Positions 34,843 to 46,391 of a stretch of DNA of 64,000 nt are shown in pieces (position 1 is the first letter of the stretch; every line of letters starts with the position of its first letter). This DNA comes from Gloeophyllum trabeum ATCC 11539. Its lineage: Eukaryota; Basidiomycota; Agaricomycetes; Gloeophyllales; Gloeophyllaceae. The stretch spans positions 1,784,361 to 1,848,360 of the forward strand of contig NW_006920414.1 of the NCBI RefSeq assembly GCF_000344685.1. The letters are read 5' to 3'. Both the position numbers and the translations under genes were made by a program. Under the pieces are notes generated by a model. That model worked only from the letters and a program-made list of their open reading frames with translations, was not told the origin of the DNA and made no database searches.

Positions 34843-37800
34843 TTACACACCTGGTGAACGATTCGAGGCATGGATAGCAGCGAGCAGGCTCGCCTTCTCG
34901 TCGTCGTTCAGGTTATCCACGAGGCGCACGAGGCCCGTGAGCGTCGCCTTCCGGTCCTCCCGAACCATCGCCAGCATCTGCTTCTTTAAGTGGTCACCCT
35001 TGAGCTGCACAATCGTCTGGTCCAGGTCGAGCTTCTCGAGCTTCTCAGCGATAGCCCGGTTGTCGTTGGGCTCCTCGATGGTCGCGAGGCTAGCCAGGAG
35101 CTGCGACCGGTACTCCAGCGACGAGTCTGGACTGGCTTCCGCTAATTTCTTCAACGCCGCTTGGCGAGCGAGACGAGCACGCAGAGCCCAATAGAAGTGT
35201 CGCCGAGCGCCCTTCCATGTGCAAGGCTTCGCGCAACCCTTCGCCTCCATACGACCCACTCGACTACAACAGTGGTCAGCATACTAAACATCAACGTAAC
35301 GTAACCATGGACGTACTCATGGAGATCAGCATACAGCAGAGCAATCTGCTTGTATGTCTGTTGCAAGAGCGTCTCCCTCTCGGCCAACTTTTGGGTCGCT
35401 TCCATCCGCTCGTCCGGTGTCTTGGAGGCATCCTTGCTTGCCTGCTTCAGCGCCGCATACTCCGAGTCCAGCCGCTCCATCAGGTTCAGCATCCGCTCCC
35501 TACGGAACTTGATCTCGATGATACCCTCAGGCTCCAGTACGCCCGCACGCGCGTCGACGTCCGCATACATCTCCATCTGGCCCTCGGCATTGATCGACGG
35601 ATCGAGCACTACCCAGGCACCGCCACGCAGCTCGCCGTTAGGCACGATGTACACGAAGACGGGCTGCTTGTAGCTGGACAAGCCGTCGACGATCTTTGAT
35701 CCTTGCTTGAGGATTTCATCGTACATATCCTGCTGCCCCCCAGAGAAGCCACGCCAGTTGGCGAAGATGATGAGAGGAAGGCCTTCCCGGTTGAAGTCGA
35801 AGATAGCCTGGGCAGTCTTGTACGCAGAGTTAGGATACCAGACCTGGCCAGCTTCCATAATGCGCTGCTCGAAGGACGCGGGGTTGGCAGGATCTGCCGG
35901 AACGACACGCTCGATGGTGCGGGTTTCGACGGCAATGACACCCGTAGGAATGCCGCCAAGACGTGCCCGGCCGACAACGACAGTCTGCGCCCATCCACTC
36001 AACGTCTCCTGGAAGGAATCACGATCGAAGAAACCGCTCAACCACTCCTCCGTGCTTTCATCTACCTTGCCCTGAATGAACCATCTGGGATCGTAAGGAC
36101 CCTTGGGAATCGTGTAACCAATCTCACGGTCCCAGGTATCCGCAGACGGCAGGATAGGCAGAGGCACGCCCTTGGCTTCAGGCACGTACGTCAACCACTG
36201 TAGGATGTGTGTGACACCCTCCAGGTCACTGTTCGCAGTTAGATGAGAGACGCCATTCTTGAACATGATTTGGGTACCGCCGAGTTGAAGGTTGGAGGTG
36301 TACACTTCGCGACCCAGGACCTTGTTGAGCGCCGGCGCACCTGTGAGAATGATCGGTTGACCCTCAACCTGGACTGCTCGTTCTCCGAGGCGGACAAGGT
36401 AGGCACCGATACCGACTGACCGAGCAGTCACCAACGTAATCGTGAAGATATCGTCGTAGGCGCGCGACGTCTCGCCAGCAATGAGACCAGACCCCTTCAG
36501 ACACTCTACACCTAAGCCATCCTGAGTACCAATGATGTCGGTGATCTTGTGTCGCTTCTCGCCATCCACTTCAATCTCTTCAGTGCGGACTGCCCCAGGC
36601 GCTTTGTCCTGTAGGGCAAGGTAGTTCTCATGCGTCAAGTACAGGTACTCCACGCCCTTCTCGGGATGGTCCTTGTCGTTCCACGCAGCAGAGAACAGGC
36701 CTATTGCTTCCTCTGCAAGGCCAATCCGCGCACCAGAGTTGGCCGAGAGATAAATCCTAGGGAGGCCTTGCTCTCGAGCATATTGGGTGGCAAGGTAGAA
36801 GAATTGATCTTCTTGAGGGCCGAAGGATCCGATCTTGTACGTGATATCGTTGGCAATGACAACGGCTCTGCGGCCATGAGGATATTCTGGCGTACGGAGC
36901 GTGTATACCCAACCGACCATACCGAACGTATTGTTTCCGGGGGCGCGATCGACTTCCACCAACTGGTCGTGCTCGTCAAGGACCAGCTCCCTGGACTCCA
37001 GAAGTTGCTTGGGAATGACGAGTCCGGGGTTCGTCTTGCGAGCCTTGGTCCAGACGTCATGGAGTGCCTTGCCAAAGAGCTCGGGGAAATCATACACATA
37101 CGTCGTACCAACGAGGTGAGCCTGGTGACGCTTAGGCTGGAGCGACTCCTTCATGGGGTAGGGCTGATGCACTGGCTGCAAGTGCAATGGTCCCTTGTCG
37201 CCGATGGACTTGAGGATGGTCGTCCCCTTATCAGTAGTGATCTCCTGGTACCCATGGAACTTGACGACGAATCCGGAAGCGTTCTCGATGACGCAGCGGA
37301 TGGGAGTGACATGGCCGTCCTTGTCTTCGAGAGTGATACGGATCTCGGAACTGGTGACTCGCAGACGCCACAATCGCTTCCCGTGACGTTCCAAGAATCC
37401 AGCGATGGCTTCCAGAACATCGTCGTACGTGACTTGAAGGTTGTAGACGAAGTTCATGAAGATATGGTTACCATCTGGATTGCGGTACTGTGGACTGACG
37501 ATTTGCAAGGCGTCCAAGATATCGGTAACAAGGCGATCCGTCTCGGAGATGAGGTACTCCGCAGTAGTGATGTTACCCCGATGACGACCCGGACGAACAA
37601 GTGCGCGGACGAAGAATCGGGTATCGAGCTGGTTCTCCCTCGCCACGGCATGGTAGATGTGAAGCTGCTTGCTCTCGACGAAGCACGGCGTGAGATTGTA
37701 GTTGGACATGCGGCTGAGCTCCAGCTGGAAGGCGAGAGCAGGTTCGATATTACGGATGGCCTGTTCTTCCTTCCAGTCACCACCCATGTCTCGGAGAGTA

Positions 37801-40800
37801 AAGTAGACGGGGTATTGCCCTTGGCGGCACACCAGTACGGTGACACGGCGGACACCACGGCGGGTCAGCACGTCCTTCTTCTGGTTCGTCAATTCATGGA
37901 TCTTCTCCGCGAATGCATCGTCGGACATGTCATCTTCCCGATTAAAGATCCGTAGAGCCAGGTTAAGGACGTTTGGCGGCTGGCTGTTTCCGTAACGTTG
38001 GGCATACTCCGCAGGGTCGAAAGGAGGCAAGAAAGCGGCAACCTTCTCGAACCCCTTCGAAAGAGCTTGCAGGTTAGCAAAGGACGCCATCGCACCCGTT
38101 CGCGTAGGCTGAGACTGGTTCTTGTTGAGCATGTACGTGAGATCGCTAACGGACTCTTGGCGACGAGGGGCGCTGGACACTACCGTATTAGTAAGACTAC
38201 AGGAGACATAGAATGAAAAGCTGACCCATCAGTGATACGAGGCGTGGAAGGAGGCGAGTGAGATTTGCCCAGGTTGAACGTCCACGTTACAGCCGAAGGC
38301 AACTCGTCATCTTCAAGAGGGTCGCTTTCCTCATAGTCCACGGAGAGCAGGGAGTAAGCACGGTACGCGCGACGAACATACACCTCGAGGGCAGCTATAA
38401 GAGGAATATAAGCACGCCGTCATCAGCGGAATATTCATTCACATACCAAGCTCGACCCAAGGCTGCTCATGCTCGAAGAAGCTCGGCAAGACATCGTAAA
38501 CGGTGTACTGAGAATCAGTCAGTTCTCTCAGAATCTCAGCCGAAGGTTGCCTGATCGAGAACATTAGAGCTGTACTTCACCCAGTCACGCTGTACTTACC
38601 TGTGATCGGCCTTCTGTTGGCCGTAGAACTGGTTGGTGACCGCTGCCTTAAGAATGGCCTCCATCTGAACCCGACGCTCCTCGTACGAGGGCATCTGGCA
38701 GTAGATCAGGACTTCCCTAGCCTTGAGGGACACCGCACTCGACGACCGGGCCTCGAGAGTCGTCAATTCCTTGAGCACCTTGTGGAGGTTACCCTCGGGG
38801 TCGGACACCGGCAATCCACTGGACTTGACGTAGTCAAGGATGGCGAGCACCAACTTCGCCTTGCTCTGCACCTTGATGTGGCTGAGAACCAAGCGCACGA
38901 CCTTGTCAAGGTCGTCCTTGTGCTGCTCACGGAGCATGAGCACACGGGCCTCGAAACTGCCACCAAAGAGCTTCTCGGTCTCTACATAGCGACCAAGCAG
39001 GCTGGCGATGACATTCGTCTCGTGCATCTTCAAGCCACCAACGTATCTGTCAACGACGTCCGAGATGGGACCAATCTGACTTCTGAACGTAGCCCGGTCC
39101 TGGGGTCGGATGTTCTCTTGCATGTAATGATCGATCAGCTTCCTCAGACGAGCCGCTGGGAATTCCGTGGCCTCGCCCTTAGCCTTGGCAGCCTCGAGTG
39201 CATGCCGAATAGTGTCCTCCAACTTCGAGGGGATACGGCCAGAAAGGACCGACAAGATTGAGAACATCTCGTGGTAGGGCAAAGAGGGGTCGTGCAACAC
39301 TTCAGTCAACTCCTTCAGGGTAGGCGCCATCATAGCCTGGTTGTCGAAGCCGTCCAGGATATCGTTCAAGACGCCCAGGCACTTCGCCACGCGCTGGTGC
39401 GGCTTGCTACCGATGACGCTGGGCATACCCATGTCAGGCAAAAGACCCTCGAAAGGCTTTGCGTGCTTGACACGGCTCGGGTCATCCAAGGTGAGGATAC
39501 CGAGGATGTCGCCAGGTTCTAGGCTGACACCAGGCTGCTTGACAAGCTGTACCACACCGTCCTCGGCAGCGACCAAGGGCATGTACATCTTCATGACCTC
39601 AATCTCAGCATAGGGCTCCCCAGCGTTGATATGATCACCGCTGTCGACAAGGAACCTGACAAGCTTGCCGGGACTAGGGCTGCGGAGCTGCGTCGGGTCG
39701 TTCTCCTGCTCGATGAGACACGTCTTCGAGTCGATCATGACTCTGAGAGCACCGACTTCCTCACGCCAGTAAACAGAGTGACTCTTGCCGTCCAACAAGA
39801 CGAGCAGACCTCCATCAGCTAGGGGACGAGCTCCAATAAGTGTGCGACCACCGTTCAAGAACAAGGTCCACGTGGTGAGCGAAGATCGTGTCGCCGTGAA
39901 AGAGTACCGAACGTTGTCGTAGATGAAGTCGATGACGAACACAGTCTTCAAGGTATCGCGGGCAGGTACCTGACCCTTGTCAAGGATGCGCTTATACTCG
40001 GACCAGCAAGCCTCGGAGGCGATGTGTGCCTTAGTTACAGCACCGCAGATGACAGCAAGCGTCGCGTCAGGACGCTCGGCAGTCAACCTGCTAGAGATGA
40101 GCGAATCCAGCCAGCCCGTCGTGAACGTGTTCTCCTCGAACGCTTGCGTCTCGAGCAGCTTGATCAGGTACTCCACTGTCGTCCTGAAATCTCCGCGAAT
40201 GCTCAACTCCTTGAGCGCGACGACCATGTTCTTCCGACTCTCCGACCGATCCTGACCGTACGCGAAAATGTGGCCGAACTGCGAGTCCGCGAACTCGTGC
40301 AGACCACCAGCCGAGTTGACCGAGAAGTAACCCCACACGTTCGTGCTGGAGCGGAAGTTGAGTTCCTGGAGGGATCCCGAAGAAGGCTTGAACCCGGCGT
40401 CAGGGTTCTCGGCCGTGATACGGACGGCGACGACGTGTCCCTTGGGACGTGGGCGGCGCTGCACTTGCATGGCATCGGGGTTCACCATGTCGAAGTCGAT
40501 CTCAGAGGTGGCGTGCGGCTCGACACCGTAAAGCTGGCGAATATGACGGATACGGTGCAGCGGGATACCCATTGCCACGCACAGCTGGGCAGCGGGAAGA
40601 TTGACTCCTGAGACCATCTCGGTCGTCGGGTGCTCGACTTGGAGACGAGGGTTGAGTTCTAAGAAGAAGAAATCATCGTCGCTGGGACTATACAAATCTG
40701 TAGCGCACTCACATCAGTATATGCTACGACTGAAGACGAGAAGCAAAGAAACTCACATTCAACAGTGCCTGCACTGACGTAACCAACAAGTTTCGCAAGA

Positions 40801-41999
40801 CGAACAGCTGCGCGTTCCATCTGCTCGAATGTCTCGGGCTTCGCAATAGTAACAGGAGCTTCTTCAATGATCTTCTGGTGCCGGCGCTGGACGGAGCAAT
40901 CACGTCCAAAAAGCGAGATGGCGTTACCGTACTGGTCCGCAAGAAGCTGGACTTCCAGATGCCGCGCGGAGCCCGCGAGCTTCATGATGAAGATGGGAGA
41001 GCCTATGTAGATGCGTAAGAAATATAACGCGACAAACAGCATACAACCCACCTGGAATCTCTCCCATTACAGCGTGGAACGCGTTCTTGAACTGGTCGGC
41101 CTTCTCGACCTTCCTGATACCCTTACCGCCACCACCTTCGCTCGCCTTGATCATAACCGGCCACCCGATCTCTTCGGCCTTGGCCAATCCTTCCTCGACT
41201 GTCGTAACACAAGCAGCCTTGTAGACATCATCTGGGACGATCACGTGTCCCTGCTCGTTCAACGCAGTCTCGGAGATGCCTGTCCCGGACCAAGCCATAG
41301 TCGGGACTTCTGCACTCTGCGCAACAATGGTACTGGAGATCTTGTCACCCAAACTCCTCATGGCGCTTCCAGGGGGACCGATGAAGACAATCTTGTGCTT
41401 GCTTGCGGCAAGGCTCTCAGGAAGTCTTGGGTTCTCAGATGCATGACCCCAGCCGGCCCATACGGCGTGGACACCCGAACGCTCGGCGACGTCGACAATC
41501 AAGTCGACGTTAGCGTAGTTGTTGTTGTTGGTACCACCGGGCACTTCGACATAACGATCCGCCATACGGATATATTCAGCATTCACCTTCAGGTCCTCTG
41601 GCGTGGCCATGACCGTGAACTCGATGGCACGCTCGGTGCCGAACATTTCGTAGCTCCATTGGCGGATGGAACGAATCTCTTTCACGGCAGCGATACCTGC
41701 AGAGCGACTCTTCAGCGTCAGTGTCGAAGCACTGCTATGATCAACGTACCGTTATTGGCAATTAGGACCTACAATAGTACCGTGAGCAGGCATGACGATG
41801 CGGGAGCACTGAGGGCGACGCACCTTTGTGATAACAGTATGGCCACCGTGGCCTTTGACAAAGTCGTACACCTGGCCTCGAGGTGCATTCTCCAAGGAAT
41901 TTCCGCCTGCACAGGTATGAGTTCAGCGAACGCCCGACGCGTCGACGCGAACCGCTTACCTATGAAATGGGCGACTTTGGAGTGGTCGTAGGCCGACAT
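34843..41999 (-). CDS. ACC1: Acetyl-CoA carboxylase, multidomain eukaryotic type
   Basis: Biotin enzyme that makes malonyl-CoA for fatty acid synthesis and elongation in the cytosol. Start [14 protein letters not shown] at 41997-41999. Biotin carboxylase: [35 protein letters not shown] (ATP grasp), [40 protein letters not shown]. Biotinyl carrier: the target lysine lies in [15 protein letters not shown]. Central region about 700 residues (38596-40695 is one exon running from the end of the BC domain into it). Carboxyltransferase: [77 protein letters not shown], and the C-terminal [20 protein letters not shown] ending at SNRSPGV. Two long exons (35151-38180 and 38596-40695) carry most of the protein; small exons cluster at 38180-38600 and 40660-42000. 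Total about 2,200 residues, the normal size. Confidence 0.97.
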
Positions 42000-43790
42000 G
42001 GCTACAAAGGTCCTTGAGGAGAGAGAAAGGGCGACGGCCGGCTATAAGAGCAAAACGAGCAGCGACCCACCAGTCCCACCAGAAGTGCCCGATCCTGGGG
42101 TGCTGTACCGCAAACTGCCAATCCCCAAAGAAACCCGTGATTACGTCAGCGTCCTGCGGGCGTACCAGGCTCGGAGAACGTGCAGAACGGCGGACAAAAT
42201 CGAGGTAAAGACGGCGTCTGTGTCGTCGCAGCCATCAGTTTCCCTGCACGAAAAGGCAAAGGGCGTCGCAGACATCAATCAAAGTCAATCACGGCCTGCG
42301 GTGTGGATGGTCGTTGCCATTCGCGAAACCCATCCACAGACCGTCCGAAACACCGACTTGCGCCCTCTAAAGCCTATTCCGCTGATGTTCGAGCGCATTC
42401 CTGCGACTTTGCATGACATCAATTCTATTTAGCGAACACGCTAGCGACACAGCGCGCAGGTACAGACGGTGGAGGAGAGACGTCAGGAATCGCTGGGGAC
42501 GCTATGCACGACGACAAGTGGATGACTTCCCGTAAGCATTTAGAACGCGTTTTGAGCAGTTCTAAATCTCTAAACGCATCAAGCCGAGATGCCGTCTTGT
42601 CACGCTCTCGCTTAGACCAAGTTTTGATGAGGCTCGTCGAGCAAAAACCGTCTCTAAACTTTAAATCTAGCAGGGGGGGTCGACCCCCCTTTCCAAATCT
42701 CCAGACGACTCTAAACGCTCGCTTAGCCTCGGTTGAGGTCCGCGTATCAAACCTGCCATCAGCACCTGCTAAATTGAGCGGTCCGCTCGCCATAAATGGA
42801 AAGCGACCTCATGGTCGTGACTTGCAGTCGTCGAGCGTTGGTCTGGCATTACGGATGGGAGGAACGGTTCTATTTTGCCATTGCACCGTGGCAGCGAATG
42901 TGACCAGGTACGCTGATGGCGTTTAGAACTGCGAAATCTAGGATTTTGGCTTACGGGAAGTCATCCAGTGCCGAAATCTGATTCTCCGGAGGCCTTTCGG
43001 TAAAATGGGTGGAACGGCATGTCTTATCTCTGGCCGTAGACAGCCTACACCGGCACATGGATGTGCCATTAGAAAGATGAAGGAAGAGACGGGGTCCGTA
43101 TGTGACTAGGACCTCTCCTTCATATCCTGCTAAGTGTACATGCTGAGCGGCGGAGCGACACCTGCTGTGAAGAAAGTGGCAGATATCGATACGGACGATC
43201 TCCATGACGAGCTTCTTGCTTGCCGCCGGGATGCATTTGATCTACACAAGTTGCCGCCGGAGATGGCACGCGGAGACGGAAGTGGTGTCGGTGCAGTCTC
43301 CTCATCGGACGTTAAGACAGCCCCAGCTACAAATGCAGCTACATATGATTATAATTTAAACAGATTGACCATAGTCAAGCGTACGTTGCAGGTTCATTGT
43401 ATATAACATCCCAGCATGCATCGCTCGTTTTATTGAGTGATGACGCGCGCCATAGCACTGTACACAATGCCACACTTTTGCTGCCGGGTGTGCTCCTGGT
43501 ACCCAGAGGATCCTGGTTTGCTGATCAAACTATATGTAAATTGAGATGACTAGACACTTGCATAGATCACAACGAGATACACGAGAGTTGGATCTCGGAT
43601 TGCCGGGTTTTAGATCTGTCTTCGCTCCCAGGTATCTAGTCTCCCAAGAATCTGCGTAAGGCATGTCTAGCCCACTGAACGGCTGGCCCATGCCGTCGGT
43701 GGGTTCCACGCAAAAGTCATGGTAGCGTTCCCTCATCCGACAATTGGGCGATGCGAACTCGCGTATGTATTAGTACTCCCAAAAAGCGCA
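42000..43790. other. Long region without a confirmed gene, upstream of ACC1 and downstream of COQ6
   Basis: The left part should be the ACC1 promoter/5' leader. It holds a 144-codon plus-strand frame (41998-42432) whose ATG overlaps the ACC1 ATG inside the palindrome CATG; I regard it as accidental. The stretch 42500-42930 is rich in repeated TCTAAACGC/TTTAGAAC-like words and holds a G7/C6 palindrome, so it may be a degenerate repeat. A plus-strand frame with ATG at 43140 and stop at 43406 encodes about 89 charged residues (AVKKVADIDTDDLHDELLAC); it is a possible small gene of unknown function. 43407-43790 shows nothing. Confidence 0.4.
42672..42690. repeat. GC-rich palindrome around a SalI-like core
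   Basis: A run of seven G, then TCGA, then six C, bounded by A and T: a near-perfect inverted repeat centred on GTCGAC. The DNA could form a short hairpin. It sits in the word-repetitive part of the intergenic region. Confidence 0.5.
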
Positions 43791-45785
43791 TTACACTCGT
43801 CTTTGTCCTGTAGTGGCTCTCATGAGCTCCTGGAGCCCATTATGCACAGCCCCCGCTGCGCCCTGACCTATTGTCACAGCGAGCCCCATCGCACCAGCCA
43901 AACTTTCAACGCCCTTGGCGGCCGCGCCCCAGATCCTCGCCGCGCTTCCTATCGTGACACGGGGCTCGGCGCCAGCAGACATCATAATCGCTGCCTTGAC
44001 CGAGTCGAGCTCGTTCACGACTTCCAGTCCGACGGACCGCGCCCACACCACGGGCTCGAGCGTCGACGAGTACAGCTTGTGGAGCTTATCGACGGCCGAT
44101 AGGATCTTGTGATTCTCAAAGTACCTGTCTTGGGCGTACGGCATGAGCGCCGTGTACGAGCCTGCAGGAGGAGCAATCAGAATTAGACATTCGTCAGAAA
44201 AAGACGGCCGACGAACCAATGTCCCCGCCGGTGAGCACGGCGTTCCCGATGCATTCCGCCAGCGATTCGACATCCATCAAGCCCATGTTCAGCCCCTGCC
44301 CCGCGAGCGGATGGATGGTGTGCGCAGCATCACCGACCAGGACAGTGCGGCTCCCGGCACCCTCCCCGATGTAGGTATCTGCGTGATTAAATCGCAAGGG
44401 GAATGAAGCGACGGTACCAGGCTGGATCGACTTGACCAGCGGCGGATACATCTCCGCGTCCTCTGGGGGTAAGCCCGTGTTATCAACATTCGCCAAACTC
44501 GACGAAAGCGCAGAATTGGGAGGAATGGCGTGCGAGCGCTCCCTCCACGCGATCTCTTCTTGAATTTGGTTAGGCGTTATATGCGCCGTAGTGTCCGAAA
44601 TAAGCTTGTGCAGGTGCCTTATTGACACCTCGGGCAGTCTGAACGCTGCGTTGATCATGCTTGTGAGCACATCAGGATTGGATTTCGTCAGGATCTGAGC
44701 GAGGTGCGGACGAGTTGACCAGACAAGGGACGACTCTGTGGGTGACAAGGGGAGGAATGCGATGGGTCCTGTGGGGAGGAAGCGTTGGTAGGCCGTAGTA
44801 TTCGGGCCCTGCAAGGGCGAACGAGGCTGGTGGGATAGCGTCGCTACGATAGCTTGAGTAGGGTACGCCCAGCCATAAGAGGATATACCGGCATATGAGC
44901 GGACGGGCGAGTTGAACCCATCTGCACCAATCTAAATGACGAGATGTCTACGTGTTCATGAACAAATAACGAATGCCTACTTACGAGAAGTCTTGCCCGG
45001 AGGACCCGCCCGTCCGAGAGATGGACAAGGGGCCAGCCGCCACCCTCCCTGTCCTCGCGGATTATAGAGCTCACTTTCGTCTTATCGAGTAGCTGCACTT
45101 CGGAGACGGATGAGAGATGGCGAAGTAGGGCCCGCTGCAGGTTCAGGTTCTCCGTCATGCGGGCCATTTGGGGCACTGACGACCCATCTTGGGTGGGATG
45201 CCTGAAACCCAGCTCGGATGCGACATACGTAATGCGTGCATCAGAGATGCCATCCCATACCTGTGCACCTTGTCATGAAAGGAGAATAAACAGATGAGAA
45301 ATGTGTACCTGCATCTCTTCCATGGGTGCGGTCCGCGTCTCATCCACGTACCTCCATGCCCCGATACCTAGAGCCATATCAGCACCCCGAGTCTAGCATC
45401 ATCCCCATCCCACGACTTACTCTCCAGAAAATATTGGGAAGCATTCGTTAAGGAACTGACACGGTTAGAGAACGAACCCGCCGGAAGGTGCCATTCCCGG
45501 ATTTTCGCCAGATCTCCCGCTTCAATTAACGCGACCTTCGTGGTCTGCCGGACATGGGGTTTCGACCCTAGACCGAAAGTCTGCAAAGAGGCGTTGTGCA
45601 AGGATAAAACGCGTACCTAGGGCGCTGGCGAGCGCGAGTCCTGCCGGTCCTCCTCCGACGATGACTACATCGTAGTCTTCAGGCCTGCTGTCGGTGTGAA
45701 GCCGTGCTCGGTCTGCTCTTGCTACTAGAAGCTTATTGTATGGGCGAAAGCCCTTGGGGGCAGCGCGAGAGCTACATGACAACAT
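43791..45785 (-). CDS. COQ6: Ubiquinone biosynthesis monooxygenase COQ6
   Basis: FAD-dependent monooxygenase that hydroxylates C5 of the benzoquinone ring in coenzyme Q synthesis; acts on the matrix face of the inner mitochondrial membrane, with electrons from ferredoxin in yeast. Start MLSCSSRAAPKGFRPYNKLL gives a basic mitochondrial leader. FAD-binding motif YDVVIVGGGPAGLALASALG, the family peptide WHLPAGSFSNRVSSLTN, the substrate-side MEEMQVWDGISDARI, GADGFNSPVRSYAGI, and the second flavin motif RTVLVGDAAHTIHPLAGQGL followed by NMGLMDVESLAECI. The C-terminus ends ATTGQRRV. Introns of about 50 nt separate the blocks. Length about 540 residues, slightly longer than yeast Coq6. The large 3' exon covers 44194-44814. 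Confidence 0.94.
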
Positions 45786-46391
45786 TGAGCTAAGATGCCG
45801 GTGAAAGGCTGAAGGCGGCTGTATCTACCTCAGGCCCGCCACTTTCAATACGTACACTTCCTCCCATCTAACATAGAACACTGGCCCGGGATGACTTGAA
45901 ACATTGTGTTTACATACACTAGTCAGCTTTTATTGGGAGCATGACGCAGAAGAGCAAGACGAAGTCCGTGTACGGAGCCACACCGTACTTACCACTAAAC
46001 TGACAATATTGACTAAAATCAGCCGTTCCGAGGGTAGCAACTTGAATAAGAATACATGAGGACAGTATATGCACAAGATGCCAGACGGGATGCCAAAGTG
46101 CGTAAAGATGTGAATGGTCCAGAGTGTACCCATAGCAAGATGACCCAGAAACCGAGCCGGGAAATGTGCGAAGGTCAGTGAGGAAGCGGTGCTACTGGAG
46201 ATGGCAAAGCGTAACGAGTGAGGGCGTGCAATGAGGGCGCGCGGCGTATGGCTCGTGCGAATCGTGAGAGGTGCAGGGAAGGTTCAGGTTGCGTGATCTA
46301 TGATTAAAGTGAGAAGGATGAAGAACATACAGAGCATAAAATTGTCCCGAAGTGAACTGGATAGAATGAGATGAACCAAGTCGTACAACCA
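45786..46391. other. Intergenic between COQ6 and the Zds-like gene
   Basis: About 600 bp between two minus-strand genes. A minus-strand hydrophobic frame (ATG at 46131-46133, MGTLWTIHIFTHFGIPSG) runs into a good GTAAGT donor and, after a TAG acceptor, stops within three codons, giving a possible 49-residue peptide. I do not recognise it and count it as unproven. The rest would be the COQ6 promoter and the 3' UTR of the Zds-like gene. Confidence 0.3.

Noticed and set aside
36630..37955. 441-codon plus-strand ORF
   Set aside because: It is the antisense shadow of the ACC1 carboxyltransferase exon, whose protein sequence is strongly conserved on the other strand.
41011..41991. 326-codon plus-strand ORF
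   Set aside because: Antisense shadow of the ACC1 biotin carboxylase exons.
41998..42432. 144-codon plus-strand ORF starting opposite the ACC1 start codon
   Set aside because: Its ATG is merely the other strand of the palindrome CATG that holds the ACC1 start, its product has no recognisable motif, and it lies where the ACC1 leader and promoter must be.
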